Shown: positions 51,406-60,888 of the stretch, piece after piece
Layout: every line of letters begins with the position of its first letter
How positions within the stretch are numbered: position 1 is the stretch's first letter
Assembly: GCA_913063325.1 (NCBI GenBank)
Contig: CAJXYE010000026.1
Location: 1 to 61,057 of the forward strand
Direction of reading: 5' to 3'
From: an uncultured Colwellia sp.
GTDB lineage: Bacteria > Pseudomonadota > Gammaproteobacteria > Enterobacterales > Alteromonadaceae
DNA length: 61,057 bases
Made by a program: the position numbers and the translations under genes
Notes under the pieces: generated by a model
What the model was told of the DNA's origin: nothing
Databases searched by the model: none
The model's input: only the letters and a program-made list of their open reading frames with translations

Positions 51406-54400
51406 ATGAACCTAACCCGTGCCGCTTTAAAAAATCCTGCTGCTGTTATTGTCATTGTTGTTTTAGTCATGGTGTTTGGATTGATGAGTGTTTTTAAACT
51501 CCCAATTCAATTGACCCCTGATATTGAACAACCACAAATTAACATCTCTACTGGTTGGCCAAGTGCGGCACCATCAGAGATGGAGTCGGTCATCATTGAG
51601 CCGATTGAAAATGTGGTTAAAAACACCCAAGGTGTGACTAAGGTAACCACCAATATTCAACGTGGTTTTGGCAATATAACCCTTACATTTGATGTGGGCG
51701 CTGATATGCAAAAAGCCATGCTTGATGTGATTAATAACCTTAATCAAGCACCGCCAATCCCCCTTGATGCCATGGATCCTATCGTATCTGCTGGCGGTGG
51801 CAGAGGTGGCCCCAATACCGCTTCTTTAATGATTAAAACACTGCCCGGTAATCCAGCACAGGATTTAGGCCAATATCAAAAACTCATCGAGGATGTCGTT
51901 CGTCCTCGATTTTCTCGTATTCCAGGTATGGGACAAGTTAATTTACAAAGTCATCGTCCTAGAGAATTAAGAATAACCTTTGACCCACTGAGGACGGCTT
52001 CATTAGGTTTGTCACTGTCAGATATCAGTTCAACTATTTCACGCGCCAATGATGTTTCTGCAGGTGTTGCTAATGTTGGTAGACGACAGTACACAGTGCG
52101 ATTTTCAGGTCAGTACGATATCACTAACTTAACGGAAATGATTATCGGCTACAGCGGTGATCGCCCTATCTATTTAAAAGATATCGCTACCGTTGAAAAT
52201 ACCTTGGTAGACCGTTTTGGTTTTAATATGCGCAACGGGCAACCGTCGTATTATTTCACCTTGAAACGCCAAAACGATGCGAATACGGTAGCGCTACTTG
52301 ATGAAATTAATATTGCTATTAAAGAGCTTAATGCAGGCCCAATGAAAGAGGCGGGTTTAGTTATTGATTTAAGCTTTGATGCCTCAGTACATATTCGTAA
52401 TGCCTTGAAATTAGTGCAGAATAACCTTGGTTTAGGTATCGTTTTAGCTTTGATGATTCTTTGGTTGTTTTTACGAGGTTGGAAGAATATTTTCATCATC
52501 GCGGTAACTATTCCTATCTCGTTAATGGTGGCCTTTGTTGCCCTTGGTATTTTTGATCGCAGTTTAAATGTTATCTCATTAGCGGGATTGGCATTTTCCG
52601 TTGGTTTAGTATTAGATGCCGCCATCATAGTGCAAGAAAATATAGTGCGGCTACGTGGTTTAGGTATGGATGGCAAAAAAGCGGTTATGCGTGGTGCGCT
52701 GCAAGTTACCGGGGCATTATTTGCGTCAACCGCGACAAGTGTCGCCATATTTTTACCTATTCTATTTATGGCGGGTATCGAAGGTCAGTTGTTCTCTGAT
52801 TTAGCCCTGACACTTTCTATTGCGGTAATCGCCTCATTAGTTACTGCGGTTACTATTTTACCAATCGCTAGCCAATACTGGCTTAAAGCTCAAAATGATA
52901 TAGACCCGTTCTCACATTATTGGGAAAAATTAACCCGATTAGTTATGCGCCTAACCAATACACAAACTAAGCGAGTTAGTTGGATTTCCTTTTTATTGGG
53001 CGGCTCTCTTTTAGTTATTACTTTATTATTGCCAAAAACTGATTTTATGCCTCGTGCGCCGATTGATGGCTTCTTTTTCAGTTTAAATATGCCACCAGGT
53101 GGTAACGTTGATTTTATTGAAAAGGAAATGGCATCGCTCGTTAAGGCAAGGTTAGCGCCTTATCTTTCAGGTGAGAAGTTACCAAAAATAAAAAGCTATA
53201 ATTTTTACTCTTTTGGCTCAGGGGCTACAGGTGGCTTTATCTACTCAGCCGATCCAGCACATGTTGAAGACTTGATGGACGTCATACGAACGGATGTTTT
53301 AGGTGGACTGCCTGATACCCAAGCTTTCTTGTTTAGAGGCTCAATGATTAACGTATCCGGTGGCGGCAATGGTCGAACGGTAGAGCTTAATGTACAAGGC
53401 CCTGATATTGAAAGCTTAATGACAGTGGCACAAGTCGGTATTGATGCGATTAATGAATCAATGCCAAGTACTACCGCCTTTCCAAACCCAGGATTAAGTT
53501 TGTCAGAGCCTGAATTAAAACTCGTGCCTAATGATCAACGCATAACCCAAGCAGGGTTAACTCGCCATGATGTTGCTAATGCCATTCGTGCTTATACCAG
53601 TGGTTTATTTATTGGTGAATACTTTGATGGTAATGACAGAGTCAATGTGATTTTACGTGGTGAGCAATGGCAGACACCAGATGAATTAGCGTCTTTGCCT
53701 ATTCATTCACCTCTAGCAGGTATTCAAACCATAGGTGAATTAACCTCTCTTTCAAGAACGGCTGGGCCAACAAGCTTAAGACGTGTTGATGGTAAAAGAA
53801 CCATTAGTATTCAAATCTCTCCGCCCGCGAATATGTCATTGGAAGAGGCGTTAGTGACCATTAATGAAAAAATCATTCCAAAAATGAAAGAGCAATTACC
53901 GTTTGAAGCATCTATTCAGCTCAGTGGTAATGCCAATAAAATGTCGGCGGCCATTAACGATATGGTGAAGAACTTTGCCTTGGCGTTAGTTATCCTTTTT
54001 CTCTTAATGACGGCATTATTTAAATCACCTAAAGATAGCTTATTAGTTTTATTGGTGATGCCATTAGCGGTTGCTGGCGGTGTGGTTGGCTTAAATTTAT
54101 TAAACTTAGTGAGCTATCAGTCATTAGATTTATTAACCATGATAGGTTTTATTATTTTACTTGGGTTAGTGGTGAATAATGCCATCTTAATTGTCGACCA
54201 AACCAGACAAGCAGAAAGAGAAGGTTTATCAAGAAGTGATGCGGTAGCTCAAGCTATCCGTATTCGCGCTAGACCTGTATATATGAGTACATTAACGAGT
54301 TTATTTGGCATGTTGCCATTAATGGTAATGCCAGGAGTTGGTAGTGAAATATACCGAGGTCTCGCCACTGTGATTGTTGGCGGCATGTTTATCAGTGCAA

Positions 54401-54549
54401 TTTTCACCTTGGTATTATTTCCAAGCTTATTAAGGCTTGGTGAAAAGACACTGAATAATACAAATAGCCGAAACTATCAAAAGACAAACGTGAAAGATTT
54501 GCACCTTGAAACACAAGAAAAACCCTCATTACAAACCAAAGTTAGCTGA
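51406..54549 (+). CDS. RND efflux permease
   Basis: This encodes 1047 residues with the RND plan: one membrane segment, a large periplasmic loop, six membrane segments, a second loop and five more. Typical stretches are LPIQLTPDIEQPQI, STGWPSAAPSEMESVIIEPI, GRRQYTVRFSGQYDITNL and LVVNNAILIVDQTR. It exports drugs, lipids or other toxic compounds by proton exchange. In segment 4 the proton-relay site is D404 followed by A405 (LDAAIIVQEN), as in CusA, whereas AcrB has two aspartates, and the AcrB K940 position is Asn. The adaptor gene follows after 20 bases; no outer-membrane channel gene is in the window, so a shared TolC is likely. Confidence 0.93.
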   Translation: MNLTRAALKNPAAVIVIVVLVMVFGLMSVFKLPIQLTPDIEQPQINISTGWPSAAPSEMESVIIEPIENVVKNTQGVTKVTTNIQRGFGNITLTFDVGADMQKAMLDVINNLNQAPPIPLDAMDPIVSAGGGRGGPNTASLMIKTLPGNPAQDLGQYQKLIEDVVRPRFSRIPGMGQVNLQSHRPRELRITFDPLRTASLGLSLSDISSTISRANDVSAGVANVGRRQYTVRFSGQYDITNLTEMIIGYSGDRPIYLKDIATVENTLVDRFGFNMRNGQPSYYFTLKRQNDANTVALLDEINIAIKELNAGPMKEAGLVIDLSFDASVHIRNALKLVQNNLGLGIVLALMILWLFLRGWKNIFIIAVTIPISLMVAFVALGIFDRSLNVISLAGLAFSVGLVLDAAIIVQENIVRLRGLGMDGKKAVMRGALQVTGALFASTATSVAIFLPILFMAGIEGQLFSDLALTLSIAVIASLVTAVTILPIASQYWLKAQNDIDPFSHYWEKLTRLVMRLTNTQTKRVSWISFLLGGSLLVITLLLPKTDFMPRAPIDGFFFSLNMPPGGNVDFIEKEMASLVKARLAPYLSGEKLPKIKSYNFYSFGSGATGGFIYSADPAHVEDLMDVIRTDVLGGLPDTQAFLFRGSMINVSGGGNGRTVELNVQGPDIESLMTVAQVGIDAINESMPSTTAFPNPGLSLSEPELKLVPNDQRITQAGLTRHDVANAIRAYTSGLFIGEYFDGNDRVNVILRGEQWQTPDELASLPIHSPLAGIQTIGELTSLSRTAGPTSLRRVDGKRTISIQISPPANMSLEEALVTINEKIIPKMKEQLPFEASIQLSGNANKMSAAINDMVKNFALALVILFLLMTALFKSPKDSLLVLLVMPLAVAGGVVGLNLLNLVSYQSLDLLTMIGFIILLGLVVNNAILIVDQTRQAEREGLSRSDAVAQAIRIRARPVYMSTLTSLFGMLPLMVMPGVGSEIYRGLATVIVGGMFISAIFTLVLFPSLLRLGEKTLNNTNSRNYQKTNVKDLHLETQEKPSLQTKVS

Positions 54550-54569
54550 AGCCTGGCTAGGAGAAAAAT

Positions 54570-55643
54570 ATGTTGAAAACAGTTACTTTGAAAAATATCT
54601 TTAAAAAGAGTGTCATCAGTTCACTTGCCTGCGCACTTTTGGCAAGTCAGCTATCTTATGCTGCCGAAACACCGCCGAGCCCTGTGGAAATAGATACTGT
54701 GACTGAAGTCTCGTTAACGGCTACTGCCGATTTAATGGGAACAGTACATAGTCGTTCCTATGTGAATATTACTGCCAGTGTGAATGGTCGATTAGAATGG
54801 TTACAAGAGCCAGGTATGATGGTGGTAAAAGGGGATGTGTTAGCTAAAATGGATTTATTGCCACTACAGTTGAAACAAGCAGAGCAAAAAGCACAAATTA
54901 AACGCGCTAGCATTAACTTGCGTTATTTCAATAACGAATTAAAGCGTTTGCAGAAATTAAAAAAAACCAATTCAACCTCACAGTTTCAATTAGACCAAAC
55001 AAAGTCGCAATATGAATTAGCGCAAGCGGATAGTGAAATAGCCAATTTAAAATTAAAACAAGTGGAAGACCAATTACAAAGAGCAACGGTAAAAGCACCT
55101 TTTGACGGCGTAGTGACCGAGCGTGTTGTGCGAGCGGGTACTGATATTAGTCGTAGTGATGTGTTATTAAAACTGCTTGATACTGAACATTTAGAAGTAC
55201 GTTTATATGTACCGGTTAAGTATTTAGCCTATGTTCGCAAAGGACTTGAGCTGAATTTACAAGCAATAGGACAAAACATATCAACCAAAGTGACGTCAGT
55301 CATCCCTAATACCGATCCTCGTTCGCAAACCTTTGAAGTCAGAATCCAGATACCACAGCACTTAAATGAGTTTTGGACCGCCGGGCAATTAGTTAAAGTT
55401 ACGGTACCCATTCAAGGTGCAAGTCCTAGTTTAACGATTCATCGAGATGCGCTAATTTTGCGTAAAGATGGCACCTTTGTTGTCAAGGTTGATGATGAAA
55501 ACAAAGTGCATCGTTTGCTAGTAAAAGTGGGCAAAGGCACAATTGATAGAGTATCTATTCAAGGTGACTTGCAAGGTGGTGACAAGGTTGCCATTCGCGG
55601 TGCTGAAAGATTGAAAGAAGGGCAGAGTGTAGTTGTTCAGTAA
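54570..55643 (+). CDS. RND periplasmic adaptor (membrane fusion protein)
   Basis: This encodes 357 residues. A signal peptide (SSLACALLASQLSYAAE) leads to the MFP fold: a first lipoyl half (LEWLQEPGMMVVKGDVLAKM), a coiled-coil hairpin at about 105-165, a second lipoyl half (VKAPFDGVVTERVVRAGTDI), a beta-barrel (LEVRLYVPVKYLAYVRKG) and a membrane-proximal domain. It links the permease to an outer-membrane channel. GGAG lies before the ATG. The order permease then adaptor is reversed from the common arrangement. A hairpin after the gene probably ends the operon. Confidence 0.92.
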   Translation: MLKTVTLKNIFKKSVISSLACALLASQLSYAAETPPSPVEIDTVTEVSLTATADLMGTVHSRSYVNITASVNGRLEWLQEPGMMVVKGDVLAKMDLLPLQLKQAEQKAQIKRASINLRYFNNELKRLQKLKKTNSTSQFQLDQTKSQYELAQADSEIANLKLKQVEDQLQRATVKAPFDGVVTERVVRAGTDISRSDVLLKLLDTEHLEVRLYVPVKYLAYVRKGLELNLQAIGQNISTKVTSVIPNTDPRSQTFEVRIQIPQHLNEFWTAGQLVKVTVPIQGASPSLTIHRDALILRKDGTFVVKVDDENKVHRLLVKVGKGTIDRVSIQGDLQGGDKVAIRGAERLKEGQSVVVQ

Positions 55644-55696
55644 GCGTTATATTTTATTTATTGTACTTCAAATAACGAGGCTAACATTAACTAAAA

Positions 55697-55725
55697 AAGC
55701 AAGTTAGCACTTAGTTAACTTGCTT
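55697..55725 (-). terminator. Bidirectional hairpin terminator
   Basis: AAGCAAGTTA (55697-55706) pairs with TAACTTGCTT (55716-55725). On the minus strand a T6 run follows (55693-55698), a canonical terminator for the porin remnant. It can also close the RND operon on the plus strand. Confidence 0.65.
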
Positions 55726-55745
55726 AAAGGCAATGTTAAACACCA

Positions 55746-55990
55746 TTAATATAGGTAGTTAATACCTAGATTCACCGTGGTACCTAGCCCTTTAATATTG
55801 AACGCTTTGAAGGTAAGTGCCTTTGTACTTACCTTCAACATAATTATAAGTTTTGACAATGTTAAGTTCATCAGAAAATTGATAATTGGCAATACCTTCA
55901 AAGGCCCATATTTATTGTGGTGCTCGTTGTGTGATGTAAAGACCTGTCTTAGGATTGAAAAGCAGAGTGGGCGTTCTCTTATCGGTGAAG
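55746..55990 (-). pseudogene. Remnant of an outer-membrane porin gene, C-terminal end
   Basis: The reverse strand has IWAFEGIANYQFSDELNIVK and YNYVEGKYKGTYLQSVQY, the alternating pattern of general porin strands. A frame change follows near 55800, after which IKGLGTTVNLGINYLY and a TAA (55746) give the usual porin end with a terminal aromatic residue. A TAA interrupts the frame before IWAFEG. Upstream to about 55990 similarity fades and no start exists. A minus-strand terminator sits at the expected place. The left part of the family (most strands) is missing. Confidence 0.6.
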
Positions 55991-56199
55991 TAGCGCGGCG
56001 AGGGTAGTATATTCGAACATGACTTGGCTAAAACCGAACATAAATACCAAACTAACATACTAAGTAAAAACTAACGTATTGATAAATAGGTATAAAACAT
56101 ATAGTACTAATTTGGCACAAAACTTTCATTACTCTATTCATAACTTACATTATGCTTATATTAAATTATCTATAGCATCAATTATTGACAAGGGTTTTT
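55991..56199. other. AT-rich promoter region of the MBL-fold gene
   Basis: I see no gene or repeat. AAGGG before the ATG at 56200 is its ribosome binding site. Confidence 0.4.
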
Positions 56200-57177
56200 A
56201 TGAAATACAGCTTATTACTGGCAATACTGTTCGCTATTTTTACGACAAACGCAGCAACCACTGAACAACAAGGTGCTATTGATGAGCCTTCAACAAGCTT
56301 GCTTACTTTACTCACAGAAAAGCAGTGGATTCATGGAGCAGAAGACTGTGATACTAGTGAAGATCCTGGCCTTGAAGTATTTCAATACGATGAATCAAGT
56401 TACATACTGCGTCAAAGCAAATGCCTAAGTTATGAGGCTCCCTTTATTTATGTCTTAGTGGGAGATGAAAAAACACTTGTTATTGATACCGGGGCTACAG
56501 CAGATGCTAAAGCATTTCCACTGTATAAAACTGTGTTGTCTTTACATCAAAAGCACGCAAGAGAAAGCCAAGTTGATAAGCGCGAGATATTGGTAATGCA
56601 CTCTCATAGTCATAGCGATCATTATAGTGGTGACGACCAATTTATAGGCCAGCCAAATGTCACAGTGATAGCAACAAATAGCGCGGGTATTGATGAATTT
56701 CTCTCTTTTGATAAAGGACTGAGTCAAGACGTTACTCTTGAGCTTGGCGGGCGCAATCTCACCATCATTCAAACCCCAGGGCATCAAGATGAAGCTATTT
56801 CCGTTTACGATGCACAAACCAAGTGGCTGCTTACCGGTGATACATTCTACCCTGGCTATGTCTATGTTAAAGATTGGGATGCATACAAAAATAGTATCGC
56901 CCGTTTAGTATTATTTTCTAACTCTCATACTATCAGTGCAATTTTAGGTGCACATATTGAAAGGAAGAGCAGTGCAGGGGAATACTACGAAGTAGGAACG
57001 TTATACCAACCACAAGAATCTTCGTTGGTATTAATGCCAAACGATTTAATTACTTTAAATGAAGAGCTAAAAAAAACGGATACTCCAAAGAAAATATCCC
57101 AGAACGCATTGATTGTTGAACCATTAGGTTTTTTACCAACACTTATCACTAATGTTGTTGCATGGTTTATTGGGTGA
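56200..57177 (+). CDS. Secreted metallo-beta-lactamase-fold hydrolase
   Basis: This encodes 325 residues from the ATG at 56200, chosen because AAGGG precedes it and the signal peptide (MKYSLLLAILFAIFTTNA) starts there. The zinc motif is H136xH138xD140H141 in HSHSHSDHYSGD; other ligands fit H195 (TPGHQDEAIS), D214 (LLTGDTFYPG) and H252 (LGAHIE). Members hydrolyse lactams, thioesters, lactones or phosphodiesters; the substrate is open. The position of zinc ligands is seen, and the beta-lactamase role is not claimed. A C-terminal hydrophobic segment (LGFLPTLITNVVAWFIG) may anchor or help sort it. A hairpin follows the gene. Confidence 0.85.
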   Translation: MKYSLLLAILFAIFTTNAATTEQQGAIDEPSTSLLTLLTEKQWIHGAEDCDTSEDPGLEVFQYDESSYILRQSKCLSYEAPFIYVLVGDEKTLVIDTGATADAKAFPLYKTVLSLHQKHARESQVDKREILVMHSHSHSDHYSGDDQFIGQPNVTVIATNSAGIDEFLSFDKGLSQDVTLELGGRNLTIIQTPGHQDEAISVYDAQTKWLLTGDTFYPGYVYVKDWDAYKNSIARLVLFSNSHTISAILGAHIERKSSAGEYYEVGTLYQPQESSLVLMPNDLITLNEELKKTDTPKKISQNALIVEPLGFLPTLITNVVAWFIG

Positions 57178-57198
57178 GTACATAAGTTCTGAACTTTG

Positions 57199-57238
57199 AG
57201 CCAGTGAAAGTAGTAAAAATACTGATTTTTCACTGGCT
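57199..57238 (+). terminator. Hairpin after the MBL-fold gene
   Basis: AGCCAGTGAAA (57199-57209) pairs with TTTCACTGGCT (57228-57238), with AGTA/TACT pairing inside. It lies 22 bases after the stop codon. A run of five T lies on the 3' arm, not after it. Confidence 0.5.
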
Positions 57239-57406
57239 GATTTACCTAGATTTACCTAGATTTATCTGCTTTATAGGAGTCTGATGTTCGTTCCTTTGAG
57301 GCAATCGCCATTAATTACAAATCTCCATAATTTCTCCCAATTCTTATTATATCTTTAACGTATAGTCATTTTACTATCAGTAAAACTCATAATAAGGAAT
57401 ATTTAC

Positions 57407-57997
57407 TTGTCTACTCTCTTTTTTAGTTTCATTCGTAAAGTCTGTTTTGCCACAGCACTTTTAAGTGCAGCAAACAGTCACGCTGGCTTGATTGTCATTT
57501 CAGGTGAGCTAGTGGGCGCCACGGGTGTTGTTATCTCCGGTCTTGGTACCTATGATGTATCTTTTGAAGATGGTACTTGCGCCAGTGTATTCACTGGCTG
57601 CGATGAATTATCAGATTTCGGTTTTGCTAGTGTTGATCAAACGATTTCTGCTGGTCAGGCACTACTTGAGCAAGTGTTTGTTGATAGTGAATTTGGCTTG
57701 TTTGACTCTATCCCAGCATTGATCAGAGGCTGTGAAGATGACAATAAGTGTATCGCTTTGATACCAAATAAACTTACCGAAAGTTGGGTTTTTAGCCAAA
57801 ATATTGTCAATTCTACTAGCGAAAGTGCTGATAAAGTTAGTTGGAGTTCAAACTTAGGGTACGATCAAAGTATTGTTGGAAGAAGTAATACAACTTTTGC
57901 GGTATTCACACAGGTAGTACCTGTTCCTACGCCAGCCAGTGTATTGCTATTTGGCTTTGCCTTAATTTCCTTAGTCAGATTTAAACGGAAAAAGTAA
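57407..57997 (+). CDS. Secreted protein with a PEP-CTERM-like sorting tail
   Basis: This encodes 196 residues from a TTG start at 57407; AGGA lies about 9 bases upstream and the frame has no better start before the signal peptide (KVCFATALLSAANSHAG). The mature part has two Cys pairs (CASVFTGC and CEDDNKC) and no known domain. The C-terminus (PVPTPASVLLFGFALISLVR, then FKRKK) has the PEP-CTERM plan: Pro-rich motif, membrane helix and basic end. The motif is PTPAS rather than PEPxS. Such tails are processed by exosortase, which is not in the window. A strong terminator follows. Confidence 0.75.
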   Translation: MSTLFFSFIRKVCFATALLSAANSHAGLIVISGELVGATGVVISGLGTYDVSFEDGTCASVFTGCDELSDFGFASVDQTISAGQALLEQVFVDSEFGLFDSIPALIRGCEDDNKCIALIPNKLTESWVFSQNIVNSTSESADKVSWSSNLGYDQSIVGRSNTTFAVFTQVVPVPTPASVLLFGFALISLVRFKRKK

Positions 57998-58046
57998 TTA
58001 TAAATAAAGAAATAGGTGATAAATAATAATGCTGGTATGTCATAGA

Positions 58047-58080
58047 CCTAGTTATTACACGCATAACTAGGTTTTAATAT
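58047..58080 (+). terminator. Rho-independent terminator after the PEP-CTERM-like gene
   Basis: ACCTAGTTAT (58047-58056) and ATAACTAGGT (58064-58073) form a perfect 10-bp stem across TACACGC, followed by TTTAAT. It lies 49 bases after the stop codon. Confidence 0.7.
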
Positions 58081-58113
58081 TAAGTAAATAGAGTTGAATC
58101 GCTAAATTATTTT

Positions 58114-59127
58114 CTAAGTGCAATAGCGTAATGCTATGTCGCTTTGCGCTTTTAGATAACCATTGATTTTGTGATGTTCAGGGCTCCATCCTTGTAAAAA
58201 ACGATGAAAGTCAGCATTGGCAAAGCTATACAAGTTGCGCCATTCTGCCTCTAATGCTGAAAAATTAATATCTGGCTGATATTTATTACATGCCAGTCCC
58301 AAGGTCTTAAAATAATAATCAAGTAACTCGTTATGTCGCTGTGTTAAATCATCAGCAGTTAAGCAACTACCTAAAAAGTAACCGAGATCCTTTACCCCAA
58401 CACCTTTGCCGACATACTGAAAATCAACGGCGGCTACACTGCTTATTTTATTGTCTCGATTATCGTCTATTTCGGTAACCGCTGTCGTATCTAAATCACT
58501 GAAACAAAAATTGGCTAATTTGGCATCACCATGAACAATTGTTTGATAACGGGCATTATTGAGCTTGCTATCGATAAAGTGCGCGGCTTTTTTTAAAGGT
58601 CCATCTTCCATGTTATTAAATTCATCTGCTCTTGTCTTTAAATGCCAATAGGTACCGACAGGCCATAAGTCATCTGCGGGGTGGCCGATAAAACGTGCAT
58701 GAAAGTTTGCTAACCAACTAATAACCGCTTTAATGTCGGTTAACGACAAAACGGACTCTTTATCGTCAAACCCTAAGTGTTGTAGGTCTTCCATAACCAG
58801 GATTTGTCCCGCGTCACTTGCTTGCTGCTTTGAAAATGCAATGATTTGTGGAACATAACAAGTTTGTGGGCAATGATGAGCATAGCTTTGATAAAAACTG
58901 GCTTCAATTTTATAAGACGTTAGTTTACGTTGATGGCCTACTTCACTATGCCAACCACGAGGGTGGCTGACGTGTTGCGGCGGGGTCACTGACTTAACTA
59001 TCACAGAGGCTGCTCGCATAGGGCTGTAATAACGCGTGATTTCCCCATAGCCACTCCACAATGCTTGCAGGGTTTCTATATAGGTTAACTGTGGATCGTC
59101 TAACAAGTGTTGAAGAGTTTTAAGCAA
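58114..59127 (-). CDS. Aminoglycoside-phosphotransferase-fold kinase (EcKinase/DUF1679-like)
   Basis: This encodes 337 residues. The kinase-like fold has the catalytic loop HGDAKLANFCF and the metal-binding VDFQYVGKG, with the nucleotide-binding front part around ASVIVKSVTPP and the glutamate segment KIEASFYQSY. The family includes choline/ethanolamine-like and ecdysteroid-kinase-like small-molecule kinases; the substrate here is unknown. There is no signal peptide, so it is cytoplasmic. It is divergent from the ModF-like gene with 276 bases between. The C-terminal WSPEHHKINGYLKAQ is typical of bacterial members of the EcKinase group. Confidence 0.8.
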   Translation of the reverse strand: MLKTLQHLLDDPQLTYIETLQALWSGYGEITRYYSPMRAASVIVKSVTPPQHVSHPRGWHSEVGHQRKLTSYKIEASFYQSYAHHCPQTCYVPQIIAFSKQQASDAGQILVMEDLQHLGFDDKESVLSLTDIKAVISWLANFHARFIGHPADDLWPVGTYWHLKTRADEFNNMEDGPLKKAAHFIDSKLNNARYQTIVHGDAKLANFCFSDLDTTAVTEIDDNRDNKISSVAAVDFQYVGKGVGVKDLGYFLGSCLTADDLTQRHNELLDYYFKTLGLACNKYQPDINFSALEAEWRNLYSFANADFHRFLQGWSPEHHKINGYLKAQSDIALRYCT

Positions 59128-59403
59128 AGTAATAGTAGTTCCATTTGATCAACAATATATGAAGAGTATACCCGAGTTTTTAATGTGAATTTAGTCAATC
59201 AGCTAGCTTAAAATAACTGGGATGGAGTATGTGTTAATGATTTGTCGCGGTGGCAGCAGTTAATAATAATCGGATGCCAAACGCGAAATAGCTAAGTTAT
59301 GCATTGTGAAATCATTAGCAGCTGCGGATAATGATTTTACGGTAGCTTTTAAATAACTAACATTAGTATAATTAAATCCCCAGACCTTATCTTACTAAAT
59401 CCC
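59128..59403. other. Divergent promoter region with a 9-bp inverted repeat
   Basis: AAATCATTA (59309-59317) and TAATGATTT (59329-59337) are perfect inverted copies with an 11-base spacer, a possible operator. A partial match to the CACCGCGAC-type repeat, inverted, lies near 59243-59262. No gene is seen. Confidence 0.45.
59309..59337. promoter_or_regulatory. 9-bp inverted repeat before the ModF-like gene
   Basis: AAATCATTA and TAATGATTT flank GCAGCTGCGGA. It lies 67-95 bases before the start at 59404, a usual operator position. Confidence 0.4.
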
Positions 59404-60888
59404 ATGTTATCTATTGAGCAATTACACTTTCCATTATCAAATAATTCATCGTTATCAATTCAGCAATTATCTTTAGAAAAAGGTGAATCGCTGCTCGTTT
59501 TAGGCGATAACGCCAGTGGAAAATCAGTATTAGCGCAAATATTGGCAGGTGAAATAACTAACTATCAAGGTAGTGTTAGCTTAACTGAAAAATTCACCAC
59601 ATTAAGTTTTGAATTAGAAGCGCAAACTTTAGCGCAAGATCGTCTAAATGATCGCAGTGATTATATGGCTGAAGGGGTAGACAATGGCCGTACAGCGCTT
59701 GAAATAATTATTGATGATAATGTATTTGTACAAAAAGACTTAGATGAAATAATTACCCTGTTAGCGATTGAAAAATTGCTCGAAAAGCCCTTCAAAATAT
59801 TATCTACGGGCGAAACACGAAAAGTATTAATGGCACGAGCCTTGATGTTGAAACCGCAAGTCATGTTACTAGACGAGCCTTATGCAGGGTTAGATATTGG
59901 CTCGCAGGCACATTTAACTAGTGTGCTTAATTCACTGATAGCTCAAGATATCAGTATTATTTTATTTGATTTTTATCATCAAAGCCTACCCAGTAGTATT
60001 GAAAATTTAGTCTACATGCAACAGGGAAAAATAGTACTTTCTGGTAATCGAGCACAAGTTATCGCAACCAAGCAATGGCAACAACTCAATGAAAACCATT
60101 ATAGTCTGCCACACCACTTACCTGATTGTTTACAGTACGATAGCCTTGAAAAAAACGAAGCATTGGTATCAGTTCATAATGTTTCAGTAAGTTTTGATCA
60201 AAAACCGGTATTTAGCGCGCTAAACTGGCAGTTTGAGCAAGGGCAGCATTGGCGTATTATTGGGCCAAATGGCTGCGGTAAATCAACCCTGTTAGCCATG
60301 ATTTCAGGAGACAGCCCAAAAGCATACGGGAAAGATATTCATTTATTTGGGGTAAAGCGTGGCAGTGGGGAGTCTATTTGGGATATAAAGCGCCATTACG
60401 GTTTAGTGAGCGCACAGCTACACCGAGATTACCGAGTATCAACAACACTTATTAAGGTAGTACTTTCAGGTTTTTACGATAGCATTGGTTTATATGATAG
60501 CCCCAGCCGACAGCAAGTCATTATTGCTCGTCAATGGTTAGTCTTATTAGGGTTAGAGCAGCATGAAAACACCTATTTTAATCAACTTTCATATGGTGAG
60601 CAGCGCTTAGTATTAATTGCACGCGCAGTAGTGAAGTTACCTATGATATTGATTTTAGATGAGCCATGCCAAGGCTTAGATAATCATAACCGTGATAAAG
60701 TTTTAGCATTAATGGATTATATTGCTGCAAACAGTAAAACCCACCTTTTATTTGTCAGTCATGACTTAAGAGATCAGCTTGAATGTATCACTCATGAGCT
60801 TGAGTTTGTAATACAAAATGATGATGATACAAGGGAAGTAGGCGGAGAAACACTTTTAGGCTATGTTGCCAAGACAAGGCAAAAGTAA
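59404..60888 (+). CDS. modF: ModF-like protein with two fused ABC ATPase domains
   Basis: This encodes 494 residues, close to E. coli ModF (490). Two complete ABC ATPase domains are in tandem. Domain 1 has Walker A GDNASGKS (34-41), signature LSTGE and Walker B VMLLDEPYAGLD. Domain 2 has Walker A GPNGCGKS, signature LSYGEQR and Walker B LILDEPCQGLD. No membrane segment is present, so it is cytoplasmic. ModF-type proteins have been linked to molybdate transport or photorepair by context, but the function is not settled. No modABC genes are in the window, and the gene stands alone. Confidence 0.85.
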   Translation: MLSIEQLHFPLSNNSSLSIQQLSLEKGESLLVLGDNASGKSVLAQILAGEITNYQGSVSLTEKFTTLSFELEAQTLAQDRLNDRSDYMAEGVDNGRTALEIIIDDNVFVQKDLDEIITLLAIEKLLEKPFKILSTGETRKVLMARALMLKPQVMLLDEPYAGLDIGSQAHLTSVLNSLIAQDISIILFDFYHQSLPSSIENLVYMQQGKIVLSGNRAQVIATKQWQQLNENHYSLPHHLPDCLQYDSLEKNEALVSVHNVSVSFDQKPVFSALNWQFEQGQHWRIIGPNGCGKSTLLAMISGDSPKAYGKDIHLFGVKRGSGESIWDIKRHYGLVSAQLHRDYRVSTTLIKVVLSGFYDSIGLYDSPSRQQVIIARQWLVLLGLEQHENTYFNQLSYGEQRLVLIARAVVKLPMILILDEPCQGLDNHNRDKVLALMDYIAANSKTHLLFVSHDLRDQLECITHELEFVIQNDDDTREVGGETLLGYVAKTRQK

